From: Bacteroidales bacterium
GTDB lineage: Bacteria > Bacteroidota > Bacteroidia > Bacteroidales > WCHB1-69
DNA length: 64,000 nucleotides
Reading direction: 5' to 3'
NCBI GenBank assembly: GCA_017549765.1
Contig: JAFYNM010000003.1
Location: 230,836-294,835 of the forward strand
Shown here: positions 28,912-37,836 of the stretch, piece by piece
How positions within the stretch are numbered: the first letter of the stretch is position 1
Layout: each line of letters starts with the position of its first letter
Notes under the pieces: generated by a model
Database searches by the model: none
What the model was told of the DNA's origin: nothing
What the model saw: only the letters and a program-made list of their open reading frames with translations
Position numbers and translations under genes: made by a program

Positions 28912-29103
28912 ATGAAAGCCACTCTGAGATATTTGCTCATCATGGCAATATGTCTGGTGCCTGTCACGTTTATGCCTTATATCCCTGAACGTTTCCCCAT
29001 CGTCATCGGCATCGTGCTGGCGGTAACCATTGCCTATTGGGGCAGTTATGCATACATCGAGAAGAAGCGGAGACAACAGGACAAAGACAAGTCATCCACC
29101 TGA
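28912..29103 (+). CDS. Small two-helix membrane protein, 63 residues
   Basis: Two predicted transmembrane helices (YLLIMAICLVPVTFM and FPIVIGIVLAVTIAYWGSYAY) with a short Pro-containing turn and a charged cytoplasmic tail KKRRQQDKDKSS. It starts three bases after valS, so it is co-transcribed. Reading frame, hydrophobicity and spacing support a real gene. I do not recognise a family. Confidence 0.6.
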   Translation: MKATLRYLLIMAICLVPVTFMPYIPERFPIVIGIVLAVTIAYWGSYAYIEKKRRQQDKDKSST

Positions 29104-29111
29104 TATCTTGC

Positions 29112-30062
29112 ATGAAGAAAACCCTCTGCTATATCATCCTCGCCCTCGTCTTCATGACAGGTCATGCCCAGAAGAACACCTCGGCGTTTCGTTTCTGGGA
29201 AGATTCCTTGATGACACTGCGGGATCAGGTAATGCAGGAGAAGAACGAGACTACCCGTCTGGCTCTCAATGAAGACTTCATGTCGTTGTTGGAGGAGGTA
29301 TTGCAAATGCCCAACTCCTTTCAGTTTGGCTGGGACTCCACACAAAACTATGCTGTGTTGTGCTCTCCCGACAATCTCTTCAAGATTTTCACCTGGTACA
29401 TCGTCAAGGACAACCAGATGGTGGAAAACTTCGGCTTCATCCAGGTCTATAACGAATCCCGCAAAAAATATGTGCTCTTCCCCTTGTACGACAAGCGGTC
29501 TGTCATCGATTTTCCAAAATCGCTCATTGGCAACCACAACAAATGGTATGGAGCCGTCTATTACAAGATGATACCCGTCAAGGAGAAAAACAGCACCTAT
29601 TACACCTTGCTGGGGTGGAATGGCAACAATCTCTTCACCAACCAGAAGATCATCGAGATCTTGCACTTCAACAAGGACATGACCCCGATTTTCGGGGCGC
29701 GGGTCTTCAAAGGGTATCCCGAGCGCGTTGCCCGTGTCATCTTGGAGTACTCCAAGAATGCCACTTTACATCTCAACTATGAGGATCAGCAGTATTTGGT
29801 CAGCACCGGCAAGTTCAACCCCAAGACCCAGCAGACAGAGTACAAGCTCGTCAACAGTCCCATGATCATCTACGACGAACTCATCCCCATGGAGGATGGC
29901 ATGGAGGGTCTTGCCGCCTATATGGTTCCCGAGTCCAGTTTGAGCCAGGGATTCATTGAGCAGGACGGCCAATGGCACTTCATGAAGCGGGTACGCGGTA
30001 CCAACCCTGACAGGGTCAGGCCCAACTACCAGTATAAACCACGACAAATCTATAATCCTTAA
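29112..30062 (+). CDS. Secreted protein of unknown function, 316 residues
   Basis: Start at ATG 29112, which opens a signal peptide (MKKTLCYIILALVFMTGHAQ); a longer in-frame extension would overlap the preceding gene. No lipobox and no sorting domain. The mature part has a helical region (MTLRDQVMQEKNETTRLALN) then beta-rich segments with many aromatics (FQFGWDSTQNYAVLCSPDN, KNSTYYTLLGWNGNNLF, IEQDGQWHFMKRV). It resembles conserved hypothetical periplasmic proteins of Bacteroidales, for which I know no function. It lies between the 63-residue membrane protein and manA in the same direction with tiny gaps, so it probably belongs to the valS-manA-trmN6 transcription unit. Confidence 0.7.
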   Translation: MKKTLCYIILALVFMTGHAQKNTSAFRFWEDSLMTLRDQVMQEKNETTRLALNEDFMSLLEEVLQMPNSFQFGWDSTQNYAVLCSPDNLFKIFTWYIVKDNQMVENFGFIQVYNESRKKYVLFPLYDKRSVIDFPKSLIGNHNKWYGAVYYKMIPVKEKNSTYYTLLGWNGNNLFTNQKIIEILHFNKDMTPIFGARVFKGYPERVARVILEYSKNATLHLNYEDQQYLVSTGKFNPKTQQTEYKLVNSPMIIYDELIPMEDGMEGLAAYMVPESSLSQGFIEQDGQWHFMKRVRGTNPDRVRPNYQYKPRQIYNP

Positions 30063-30068
30063 GCAGTT

Positions 30069-31052
30069 ATGCAGACATTCCTATACCCCTTCCTTTTCAA
30101 GCCCATCTTCAAGGAGAAGATTTGGGGCGGAAGACGTTTCGAGACCGTCTTAGGCAAAGACACCGGCCAGATGGAGCATTGTGGCGAGAGTTGGGAGCTC
30201 TCGGGACTTATCGGTGACGAGTCGGTCATCGCCAACGGTTTTCTGGCTGAAAACAACCTGAACGAAGTGTTGGAGATCTATCTTACCGACATGGTGGGCG
30301 AGAAGAACTACGAGAAATATGGGTTAGGATTCCCGTTGCTCATCAAGTTTATCGATGCGCATGACAACCTGTCGGTGCAGGTGCATCCGGATGACGAGCT
30401 GGCGAAGCAGAAGTATGGTCAGAACGGCAAAACGGAGATGTGGTATGTGGTAGATGCTGAAGAAGGGGCTGGACTATACGTCGGCTTTCAGCGGCCCGTA
30501 TCGGCACCTGAGTACTTGAAAGCGGTTGCCGACGGCACGTTGCAGGATCTGATGCATTTCTATCCTGTCAAGCCTGGCGACACCTTCATGATCCCGGCGG
30601 GCACGGTCCACGCCATCGGCAAGGGCGTGCTGGTGGCCGAGATCCAACAGCCCTCCGATGTCACCTTCCGCATTTACGACTGGAACCGCGTCGATGAGGA
30701 TGGCAACCCTCGGGAGCTTCATACTGAAGAGGCCTTGGAGGCCATCCATTTTGAGGAGAACAACGCCGACTTCCAAGTGCACTACACCCCGAAACTGAAC
30801 CGTACGGTGGAGCTGGTGCGTTCCCCCTATTTCAACACCAGCGTGCTGGTATGCGACCAGCCCATCCAGAAACGATATGGCGAGCTGGACTCCTTCGTCA
30901 TCTATATGTGTCTGGACGGCGATTTGGACATCGTCTATAGTGGCGGTCGCACGCGCCTGAAGACGGGCGATGTGACCCTGATACCCGCCGCCATCGACGG
31001 ACTCACGATGGAGCCCGCACGCACCTCCTCCCTCCTGGAAATCCACTGCTGA
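30069..31052 (+). CDS. manA: Mannose-6-phosphate isomerase, class I
   Basis: 327 residues, zinc-dependent cupin interconverting mannose-6-P and fructose-6-P. Zinc ligands visible as Gln104 and His106 (LSVQVHPDDE), Glu123 (GKTEMWYV) and His181 (AGTVHAIGKG), in the usual order. The N-terminal motif PIFKEKIWGGRR is characteristic of Bacteroidota/Firmicutes short PMIs. Feeds GDP-mannose or fucose synthesis for surface glycans, or mannose catabolism. Stop overlaps the start of trmN6 by one base (TGATG). Confidence 0.95.
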   Translation: MQTFLYPFLFKPIFKEKIWGGRRFETVLGKDTGQMEHCGESWELSGLIGDESVIANGFLAENNLNEVLEIYLTDMVGEKNYEKYGLGFPLLIKFIDAHDNLSVQVHPDDELAKQKYGQNGKTEMWYVVDAEEGAGLYVGFQRPVSAPEYLKAVADGTLQDLMHFYPVKPGDTFMIPAGTVHAIGKGVLVAEIQQPSDVTFRIYDWNRVDEDGNPRELHTEEALEAIHFEENNADFQVHYTPKLNRTVELVRSPYFNTSVLVCDQPIQKRYGELDSFVIYMCLDGDLDIVYSGGRTRLKTGDVTLIPAAIDGLTMEPARTSSLLEIHC

Positions 31053-31777
31053 TGCGGTTCCGCTTTCAACACTTCACCCTCTCCCACGACCGGAGCACGA
31101 TGAAGATCGGCACGGACGCGGTCTTGCTGGCCACCCTCACCGACACTACGGGGGCTAGCTCGCTCCTGGACATTGGCTGCGGATGCGGCGTGGTGGCCTT
31201 CTGCCTGGCACAGAAAATGCAGGAGCTCGGTTCCCAAGCCAGCATCTGGGGCGTGGACCCCGACGAGCGTTCCATCCTGGAGGCGCGTGAGAACGCCGAG
31301 GCCTTCGGACTGCTGCCTGCATCCTGTTTTCACTTCACACAGACCTCCGTGCAGGCACTGGCCCAACAAGCAGACGCACCCCAGTTCGACCTCATCGTCT
31401 CCAACCCGCCCTTCTACAACCAGGACCTGAAACCAGTGCGGGAAGACCGTCTCAAGAGCCGCCACCGCGATGGGCAGCTCTCCTTTGAAGCGTTGACAGA
31501 CAGTGTGATACGACTGCTGGCCCCCGATGGGAGATTCGCCGTCATCCTGCCACCCGTGGAGAGCGACGAGTTCAAGGCTGTGGCAGAAGGACGCCTGCAC
31601 TGCGCCAAGACGGTCGCCGTGCGCCCCACCGCCAACAAGCCCGTATATCGTCTGATACGGGAATTCCGTCGCCAACCGTCCTCCGAAATCATCCTCCCCA
31701 CCCTGTCCATCCGAGATGAAAAACAACGATATACCGAGTCATATCTCTCCTTGGTGAAAGACTATCTCCTCCTATAG
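31052..31777 (+). CDS. trmN6: tRNA1(Val) (adenine37-N6)-methyltransferase
   Basis: 241 residues, SAM-dependent N6-adenine methyltransferase (YfiC family). SAM-binding motif I DIGCGCG at 40-46, acidic GVDPDE after strand 2, and catalytic NPPF at 118-121. Start TMKIGTDAVLL is the classic family N-terminus. Methylates A37 of tRNA-Val. Translationally coupled to manA by a one-base overlap. Confidence 0.92.
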   Translation: MRFRFQHFTLSHDRSTMKIGTDAVLLATLTDTTGASSLLDIGCGCGVVAFCLAQKMQELGSQASIWGVDPDERSILEARENAEAFGLLPASCFHFTQTSVQALAQQADAPQFDLIVSNPPFYNQDLKPVREDRLKSRHRDGQLSFEALTDSVIRLLAPDGRFAVILPPVESDEFKAVAEGRLHCAKTVAVRPTANKPVYRLIREFRRQPSSEIILPTLSIRDEKQRYTESYLSLVKDYLLL

Positions 31778-31874
31778 AATCATCTCATCCCGCCTATTCA
31801 GCCAGCTTTGCAAACACTAATAATTTCCACACACAAAAAAAAATAGTTTTTCTCGGTTTTCTACTATATTTATA

Positions 31875-31882
31875 TATCTTTG
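31875..31882 (+). promoter_or_regulatory. -7 promoter element TATCTTTG of the FN3 protein gene
   Basis: Exact consensus in an AT-rich 164-base intergenic region, followed by a leader of about 50 bases. Confidence 0.75.
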
Positions 31883-31941
31883 CGACTTCTAATTTCTACA
31901 GCGAACAATTATCATTTTTTCCAATTATTAAATAACAAACA

Positions 31942-34900
31942 ATGAAAAAATTTTTATTCCTACTTCTGACGATGATGGTGGGATTCTTCACCACTTTGTC
32001 AGCACAAAGCGTAACGGTTGCCAACGGCACGACAGAGAACAGCTATCTGCCTGTTTACGGCCTTTGGCTGGATTCCGACCAACACAATCAGATCATCTAT
32101 CCCGAAAGCTTGCTTACGAACTTGCTGGGAGAGACCATCTCCGGCATTATGTTTTATCTGGCATCCCCGCCCTATTCCAGCTGGACCTCCACCATTACCA
32201 TCGGTATGGGAATCACCAGTAACGCTTCTTTTTCTGTAGCATCGCATGATACGAGCACTTTGACCACCTGCTGTACTGGAGTTCCCTTGGTCCTGAATGG
32301 CAACACCTTGACGTTAGCGTTCAGCACTCCTTTCACCTACAACGGCGGCAATCTGTTAATTGACATTACCACTGTGGGCGGTGATTATTCTGACGCCACC
32401 TTCTACGGCATCACTTCTGCGGGCGGAGGTTTGGAGTCCTACACCTCATACTCTGGAAATGTGATGGAAATCCAGAACTTCATCCCTAAGACCACCTTTA
32501 TTTCCGGCAACTGTTCGATGATTGCATCCGTAACGACTACTGATATCACCAACAACTCCGCCACCATCTCTTGGGCAGCTTCCTCCTCCTCTTCCTACGA
32601 TGTTTATCTCGGAAATATGGATGATGACCTCACCAATGTAGTGTGGGAGTCCACGACAGACACCTTCTACACCTTCTCCAACTTGAATGCCAACACCACC
32701 TATACAGCTTTTGTTCGGAACAATTGTGGCAATGAGGTCAGCGTGCCTTCCATGTTCACCTTCTCCACCGCCTGTGGCATTATGACAGTTCCCTATGTGG
32801 ATGGTTTTGAAAACTATACTATTGGATCAACGCCCTCTTGTTGGACCTTGCTCAACCCATACAATAATTGGGGTGATCTTTACCCTCTTGTGGCGGATTC
32901 TTATGCCCATACGGGCAACAACTCCCTGATGTTTGAGGCAGACGGTGACGACCCAAACCCTCAATTTGCTATCCTTCCTGCCTTTGCGCAAGACATCACA
33001 GACTTGCAGATTAGTTTCTTCACCAGAAGAGAGGGTGCATCATCCGGCACATTGCAAGTCGGATATGTAACGAATCTCACACAGGCCAGTTCCTTTGTGA
33101 GTTTACTCTCCATTTCTGCCAGCCAGATTGGCGATAACGACTATCACAAATACACCGTGGAGTTCAGCAATGTGAATGTGGACCCCGACTCTACGGTCTA
33201 TATCGCCTTTGGATACACCTGCGCCAACTATTGGTATTGGTATGTGGACGACATCACCGTGGATTTCATTCCGGCCTGTTCAGAGCCTGTCGGTATGACC
33301 GCCAGCAATATCACCACCACTACTGCCACCGTTTCTTGGGTCCCTGGAAGCACCACTTCTTTCAACCTCTACTACAAGAAAAATGCGGATACGGCCTATA
33401 CGGAAGTGCTTTCTATGTCCGACACCACCTATTTGATAGAAAATTTGGATCCCGCCAGCACCTACCAATGGTATGTGACCGCCATTTGTGATGATGGTTC
33501 TCTGGTGAATAGTGAAGTGAAATATTTCCTCACTGCTTGTGCAGCCCTCACCTCCCTGCCTTATGCCAATGACTTTGAGACGATTCCCTCCGACTTAGAG
33601 ATGCCCCATTGCTGGACAAGAGGTAATGAGAGCAGCGGTGATCCTTATATTGACACATATAACGCACACTCCGGCAGCCATGACATTTCCTTCTACTATA
33701 CCAACACCTTGGCTTTGCCTGAGATTGACACAACAGAGATTGACATCTCTCAAACGATCATCTCTTTTTATGCTTTCGCTCCGTATGATGCCACCACCCT
33801 GCAAGTGGGTATGATGACCAATCCTTACATCTCTTCCACCTTTGTCCCGGTCGGCAGCCCTGTCACCTTGACTGAAAATTACGAGCAATATGAGGTTAGT
33901 CTTGCCAGCTATACGGGCAACGGCACCTATATCGCCTTCAGAAACCCCACCCAATATCAAACTCTATATTTGGATGATGTGACGTTAGATTTCATTCCTG
34001 ACTGCTCTCGTCCAGATGCCGTATGGGCACAACAAGTTGACACCTCTTCTGCCACCATTGAATGGAGTACTTTTGGCAGTCAGACCAGTTGGGAAATTGT
34101 TTACGGCCCTCATGGTTTCTCTCCTGACACCGTCACCCCTGACATCGCGACCACCAGTTCCTACACTATTGACAACCTCTCCAGCAACACCACCTACGAC
34201 GTGTATGTAAGAACAGACTGCGGCTCCGAATTCAGTTCATGGTCCAACGTAATCTCTTTCACCACTTTGCTTACCAATCCCGCCACGGTTCCATATTTCT
34301 GTGATTTTGAAGATTCCACCGAGAATAATGCTTGGTTCTTGGTTAATGGCAACGAAACCAACAAATGGTATTTCGGGACTGCCACTGCGGCTGACAGCAG
34401 TTCGCATAGTATGTACATATCACAAGACAATGGAACTTCCAACATGTATGACGGAGGATCCGCCTCTATTGTATGGGCATATCGCGACATCCAATTCTCC
34501 AATGCGGATGAATTCGAGCTCTCTTTTGACTGGAAATGTTATGGTGAAAGCACCTGGGATTTTCTCCGCGTCTATATTGGCGCTCCCTCTGCCGTCATGG
34601 CTGGAGACATGACCACTCCTACGGGCGCAACCCAGCTGGATCAGCTCAACCTTTCCACCTCTTGGACGCACGCCTCCTACACACTGGGCAGCTCCTACAA
34701 CGGTGCCACCCGTCGTCTCTACTTCATGTGGAGAAATGATTACAGTGTTGAGAACAATCCGCCTATTGCCATTGACAATATCTCCATTGTTGGCTTTGAC
34801 TGCGCTCAGCCCGCCGCTATCACCCTTGCCAGTTTTGACACCACTTCCGCCACCCTCTCCATCACTCCTTCCAACACCAACCAATCCGAGTGGGAAGTAC

Positions 34901-37557
34901 TGTATGGTACCAGCGATACCACGATGAACACCATCACTGTGACTTCCACCACCTTCACCTTGGACAATCTGACACCCGCGTCCGAATACACCGTATATGT
35001 GAGAACACTCTGCGACAATGGTGATACCAGTAGCAGTATCAGCACCTCCTTCTCGACTGAGTGTACCCACATCACCACTTTACCGCAGACTTGGGACTTC
35101 GAAAACAACAACTCGGCCGGCACCATTGATTATCCTATGCCTGCTTGCTGGGAAAAAGGTATTGCAAGCTCCACATATCCGTATGTATATGATTACGAAT
35201 CACATAATGGCACACATTCTTTATATTTCTACAACTATAATCAGAATTTTGCCATTCTGCCCATTATTGACACCAATATACTTCCCATCAACTCTCTGCA
35301 ACTCTCCTTCTACGCCAGGGCAACCAGCCTTTCCTATTATGATGCCAAATTAATAGTAGGTGTCCTCAGCGATGTCAACAACCCCTTGACATTCGTCCCA
35401 ATTGACACTATCGAATTGACAGAGAACTATCCGACAATGCCTTATGAGGTCCTCTTCAACCACTACACCGGCAACGGAAACCGTATCGCGATTAGAAACT
35501 ACAGTACGGATAGCTACGCTTACAACTCCATTTATATTGATGATGCCATCTTGGACATTGCGCCGTCATGTCTGCCCATCTCCAATCTGCAGATGGTAGG
35601 CAATGATCAGACATCTATCACACTGGATTGGATAGAGGGTTCCTCCGAAACCTCCTGGAATGTGGAATACAAAGAGGCCTCCGACACTGAATGGACCTCC
35701 CTCACAGCTTATTCCATGCCTTTCACCATCTCGGGTCTTACGGGTTCTACACTCTATAATATTCGCGTTCAAGCCGACTGTGGTGGCGGTGATGTCTCCC
35801 CATGGCGTTTTGTCGATGCCCACACTACGGTCTGCGATTCCGCCTCTCAGTGTAGTTATACCTTTACGATGTATGATAGTTACGGCGATGGCTGGAATGG
35901 CGGTATTTTGACCATCAAACAAAATGGCATCTCTGTGGCTGAAATCTCCCTTTCCGATGGCGCCTCAGGCACTGCACAGGTCACTTTGTGCGACAATATG
36001 CTCACCACTCTGGAGTGGACTCCCGGCATGTATTCCGATGAGCCCAGCTTCTCGGTGGCTGATCCCTCCAACGTTACGATTTACACTTCTCCCAATATGG
36101 ATTCTTACACCACCTACTCCTTCACCTCCGACTGTCTGCTTTCCGCTTGTTCCGCAACCTCTCTTCCTACCGTTTCCAATATCGGCACAACAACTGCAAC
36201 CATTGACTGGACTCCTAACGGCACGGAGACGAGCTGGAATGTGGAGTACAAGACAGCTAGCGATGCTACTTGGACAGTGGTGGCGGTCACGTCCCATCCG
36301 TACAATCTGACAGGTCTGACTACCGGTACCGCCTACGATGTGAGAGTTCAGGCAGACTGTGGCGCAGGAGAAGTGTCCTCTTATAGACAGACCTCCTTCA
36401 CAACAGCCCTTTGCGATGCAGCAGACCAGTGTACCTACACTTTCAACTTGACTGACGGTTTTGGTGATGGCTGGAATGGTGCAAGCATCACCATCATGCA
36501 GAATGGTTTGGTGGTTGGTTCAGTAGGCGAAAACTTCTCGGGATCTTCCTCCACGGAGACCGTGACCTTGTGCGACAGCGTGTCCACCACCTTGGTATGG
36601 GTATCCGGCATGTATGATGACGAGTGCAGCTTCACCGTGACCGATCCGAGCGGCACCGTGATCTTCACCTCTTCCGGCATACCTTCCGGCACGATTACCA
36701 CCTTCACTTCTGATTGTGGTGGATCTACTCCTTCCGCCTGTCCGACTCCTACCGGCCTAGCCGTCAACAATGTGACACAGACCTCGGCTACAGCCAACTG
36801 GATTGCCGGTGGCACCGAGACAAGCTGGAATGTGGCCTTTAAACAACTTTCCTCCTCTACTTGGACAACAGTAACCACGAGCATTCCTTCCTTCACCATG
36901 ACAGGCCTCACTCCTGCCACTGCTTATCAAGTGAAAGTTCAAGCAATCTGTGAAGCGAAAGAGTACAGCGAGTGGACAAATCCTGTCTCCTTCACCACAG
37001 AACAGGAGCAGCAGCAGACCTGCCCGGCCCCCACAAACCTGACGGCCACCATCGACGCCACGAGCCATACGACCGTGACGCTGACTTGGCAACAGGAGGC
37101 CAACACGGCCAACGAATGGCAGATCAACTACCGTCAGACGACGGAGAGCACCTGGAGCACGGCCACAGCCACCAGCACCACCTACACGCTGACCGACCTC
37201 ACCCCGAATGTGGACTATGAGGCCAACGTAGTGGCACACTGCACCAACGGCCTGACGAGCGATCCTTCCAACACGGTGACATGGCACACCGACGATGTGG
37301 GCATAGCCGGTTACCTGGAGAAGGCTGTCAACCTCTATCCGAACCCGGCCACCGAAATGATTGCCGTGGAGGTCAGCGATGCCAACATCATGATCACGGG
37401 TGTGGAGGTCTATAACGTCTATGGCAAGTTAATCAACACCATCATCTCCACCGAGAATCCTCTGCGCATCAACGTCAGCGGTCTCGCGAACGGCATGTAC
37501 TACGTGCGTGTCACGACGGACGGCGGCGTGGTGACGAAGAACTTTGTGAAGAGATAG
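31942..37557 (+). CDS. Giant multi-domain T9SS surface protein (FN3 repeats, MAM-like modules, GDGWNG modules)
   Basis: 1871 residues with signal peptide (FLFLLLTMMVGFFTTLSAQ). Order by approximate residue: unique N-terminus 20-190; FN3-1 190; jelly-roll/MAM-like module 280-445; FN3-2 445; module 530-690; FN3-3 690; module 780-950; FN3-4 955; module 1040-1210; FN3-5 1210 with YDSYGDGWNGG module near 1315; FN3-6 1402 with TDGFGDGWNGA module near 1509; FN3-7 1600; FN3-8 1693; type A sorting domain from 1788 (NLYPNPATEMIAVEV, ANGMYYVRVTTDGG, KNFVKR). The alternating FN3/MAM-like pattern is typical of Bacteroidota adhesins or substrate-binding surface proteins; no catalytic domain is seen. FN3-5 plus its GDGWNG module and FN3-6 plus its module are an internal duplication. 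Own promoter and terminator, hence monocistronic. Confidence 0.88.
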   Translation: MKKFLFLLLTMMVGFFTTLSAQSVTVANGTTENSYLPVYGLWLDSDQHNQIIYPESLLTNLLGETISGIMFYLASPPYSSWTSTITIGMGITSNASFSVASHDTSTLTTCCTGVPLVLNGNTLTLAFSTPFTYNGGNLLIDITTVGGDYSDATFYGITSAGGGLESYTSYSGNVMEIQNFIPKTTFISGNCSMIASVTTTDITNNSATISWAASSSSSYDVYLGNMDDDLTNVVWESTTDTFYTFSNLNANTTYTAFVRNNCGNEVSVPSMFTFSTACGIMTVPYVDGFENYTIGSTPSCWTLLNPYNNWGDLYPLVADSYAHTGNNSLMFEADGDDPNPQFAILPAFAQDITDLQISFFTRREGASSGTLQVGYVTNLTQASSFVSLLSISASQIGDNDYHKYTVEFSNVNVDPDSTVYIAFGYTCANYWYWYVDDITVDFIPACSEPVGMTASNITTTTATVSWVPGSTTSFNLYYKKNADTAYTEVLSMSDTTYLIENLDPASTYQWYVTAICDDGSLVNSEVKYFLTACAALTSLPYANDFETIPSDLEMPHCWTRGNESSGDPYIDTYNAHSGSHDISFYYTNTLALPEIDTTEIDISQTIISFYAFAPYDATTLQVGMMTNPYISSTFVPVGSPVTLTENYEQYEVSLASYTGNGTYIAFRNPTQYQTLYLDDVTLDFIPDCSRPDAVWAQQVDTSSATIEWSTFGSQTSWEIVYGPHGFSPDTVTPDIATTSSYTIDNLSSNTTYDVYVRTDCGSEFSSWSNVISFTTLLTNPATVPYFCDFEDSTENNAWFLVNGNETNKWYFGTATAADSSSHSMYISQDNGTSNMYDGGSASIVWAYRDIQFSNADEFELSFDWKCYGESTWDFLRVYIGAPSAVMAGDMTTPTGATQLDQLNLSTSWTHASYTLGSSYNGATRRLYFMWRNDYSVENNPPIAIDNISIVGFDCAQPAAITLASFDTTSATLSITPSNTNQSEWEVLYGTSDTTMNTITVTSTTFTLDNLTPASEYTVYVRTLCDNGDTSSSISTSFSTECTHITTLPQTWDFENNNSAGTIDYPMPACWEKGIASSTYPYVYDYESHNGTHSLYFYNYNQNFAILPIIDTNILPINSLQLSFYARATSLSYYDAKLIVGVLSDVNNPLTFVPIDTIELTENYPTMPYEVLFNHYTGNGNRIAIRNYSTDSYAYNSIYIDDAILDIAPSCLPISNLQMVGNDQTSITLDWIEGSSETSWNVEYKEASDTEWTSLTAYSMPFTISGLTGSTLYNIRVQADCGGGDVSPWRFVDAHTTVCDSASQCSYTFTMYDSYGDGWNGGILTIKQNGISVAEISLSDGASGTAQVTLCDNMLTTLEWTPGMYSDEPSFSVADPSNVTIYTSPNMDSYTTYSFTSDCLLSACSATSLPTVSNIGTTTATIDWTPNGTETSWNVEYKTASDATWTVVAVTSHPYNLTGLTTGTAYDVRVQADCGAGEVSSYRQTSFTTALCDAADQCTYTFNLTDGFGDGWNGASITIMQNGLVVGSVGENFSGSSSTETVTLCDSVSTTLVWVSGMYDDECSFTVTDPSGTVIFTSSGIPSGTITTFTSDCGGSTPSACPTPTGLAVNNVTQTSATANWIAGGTETSWNVAFKQLSSSTWTTVTTSIPSFTMTGLTPATAYQVKVQAICEAKEYSEWTNPVSFTTEQEQQQTCPAPTNLTATIDATSHTTVTLTWQQEANTANEWQINYRQTTESTWSTATATSTTYTLTDLTPNVDYEANVVAHCTNGLTSDPSNTVTWHTDDVGIAGYLEKAVNLYPNPATEMIAVEVSDANIMITGVEVYNVYGKLINTIISTENPLRINVSGLANGMYYVRVTTDGGVVTKNFVKR

Positions 37558-37562
37558 CCATT

Positions 37563-37590
37563 CGGCTGTTGGCTATTAGCCATTAGTTTT
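37563..37590. repeat. Short-unit intergenic repeat station 3a
   Basis: GGCTGTTGGCTATTAGCCATTAG words matching those at 17.71-17.76 kb, immediately after the FN3 gene stop and before its terminator. Confidence 0.65.
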
Positions 37591-37629
37591 AAGGACGCTG
37601 GTTCCGAATAGGGACTGGCGTCCTTTTTT
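37591..37629 (+). terminator. Rho-independent terminator of the FN3 protein gene
   Basis: AAGGACGC pairs with GCGTCCTT around an imperfect inner stem, followed by a run of T, 33 bases after the stop codon. Confidence 0.85.
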
Positions 37630-37836
37630 AGTTGTCAGTTGTCAGTTAGAAGTTTTTGGGGCTTAACTTCTTAGTTTCTTAACTTCTTAACTTCTCCCAC
37701 TACCCCGCCCTTCGGGCACCCCTTCTCAAGAAGGGGAATGATGTCCCCCTTAACTTCTTAGTTTCTTAACTTTATACGGGCACATTTTGCCCTTCCACAA
37801 CAACAGTTCAACAATTCAACAATTCAACAATTCAAC
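37630..37836. repeat. Short-unit intergenic repeat station 3b with two hairpins
   Basis: Holds TTGTCAG heptamers, TTAACTTC/TTAGTTTC octamers in two blocks, hairpin GCCCTTCGGGC (37707-37717), hairpin CCCCTTCT/AGAAGGGG (37719-37736), and four tandem TTCAACA(A/C) octamers ending at the stop codon of the CotH-like gene. No gene seen in it. Confidence 0.85.

Noticed and set aside
31942-37557. Possible tandem DNA repeat array or CRISPR-like periodicity in the FN3 gene
   Set aside because: The periodicity is at protein-domain level (FN3 modules). No conserved direct repeats with unique spacers are present.
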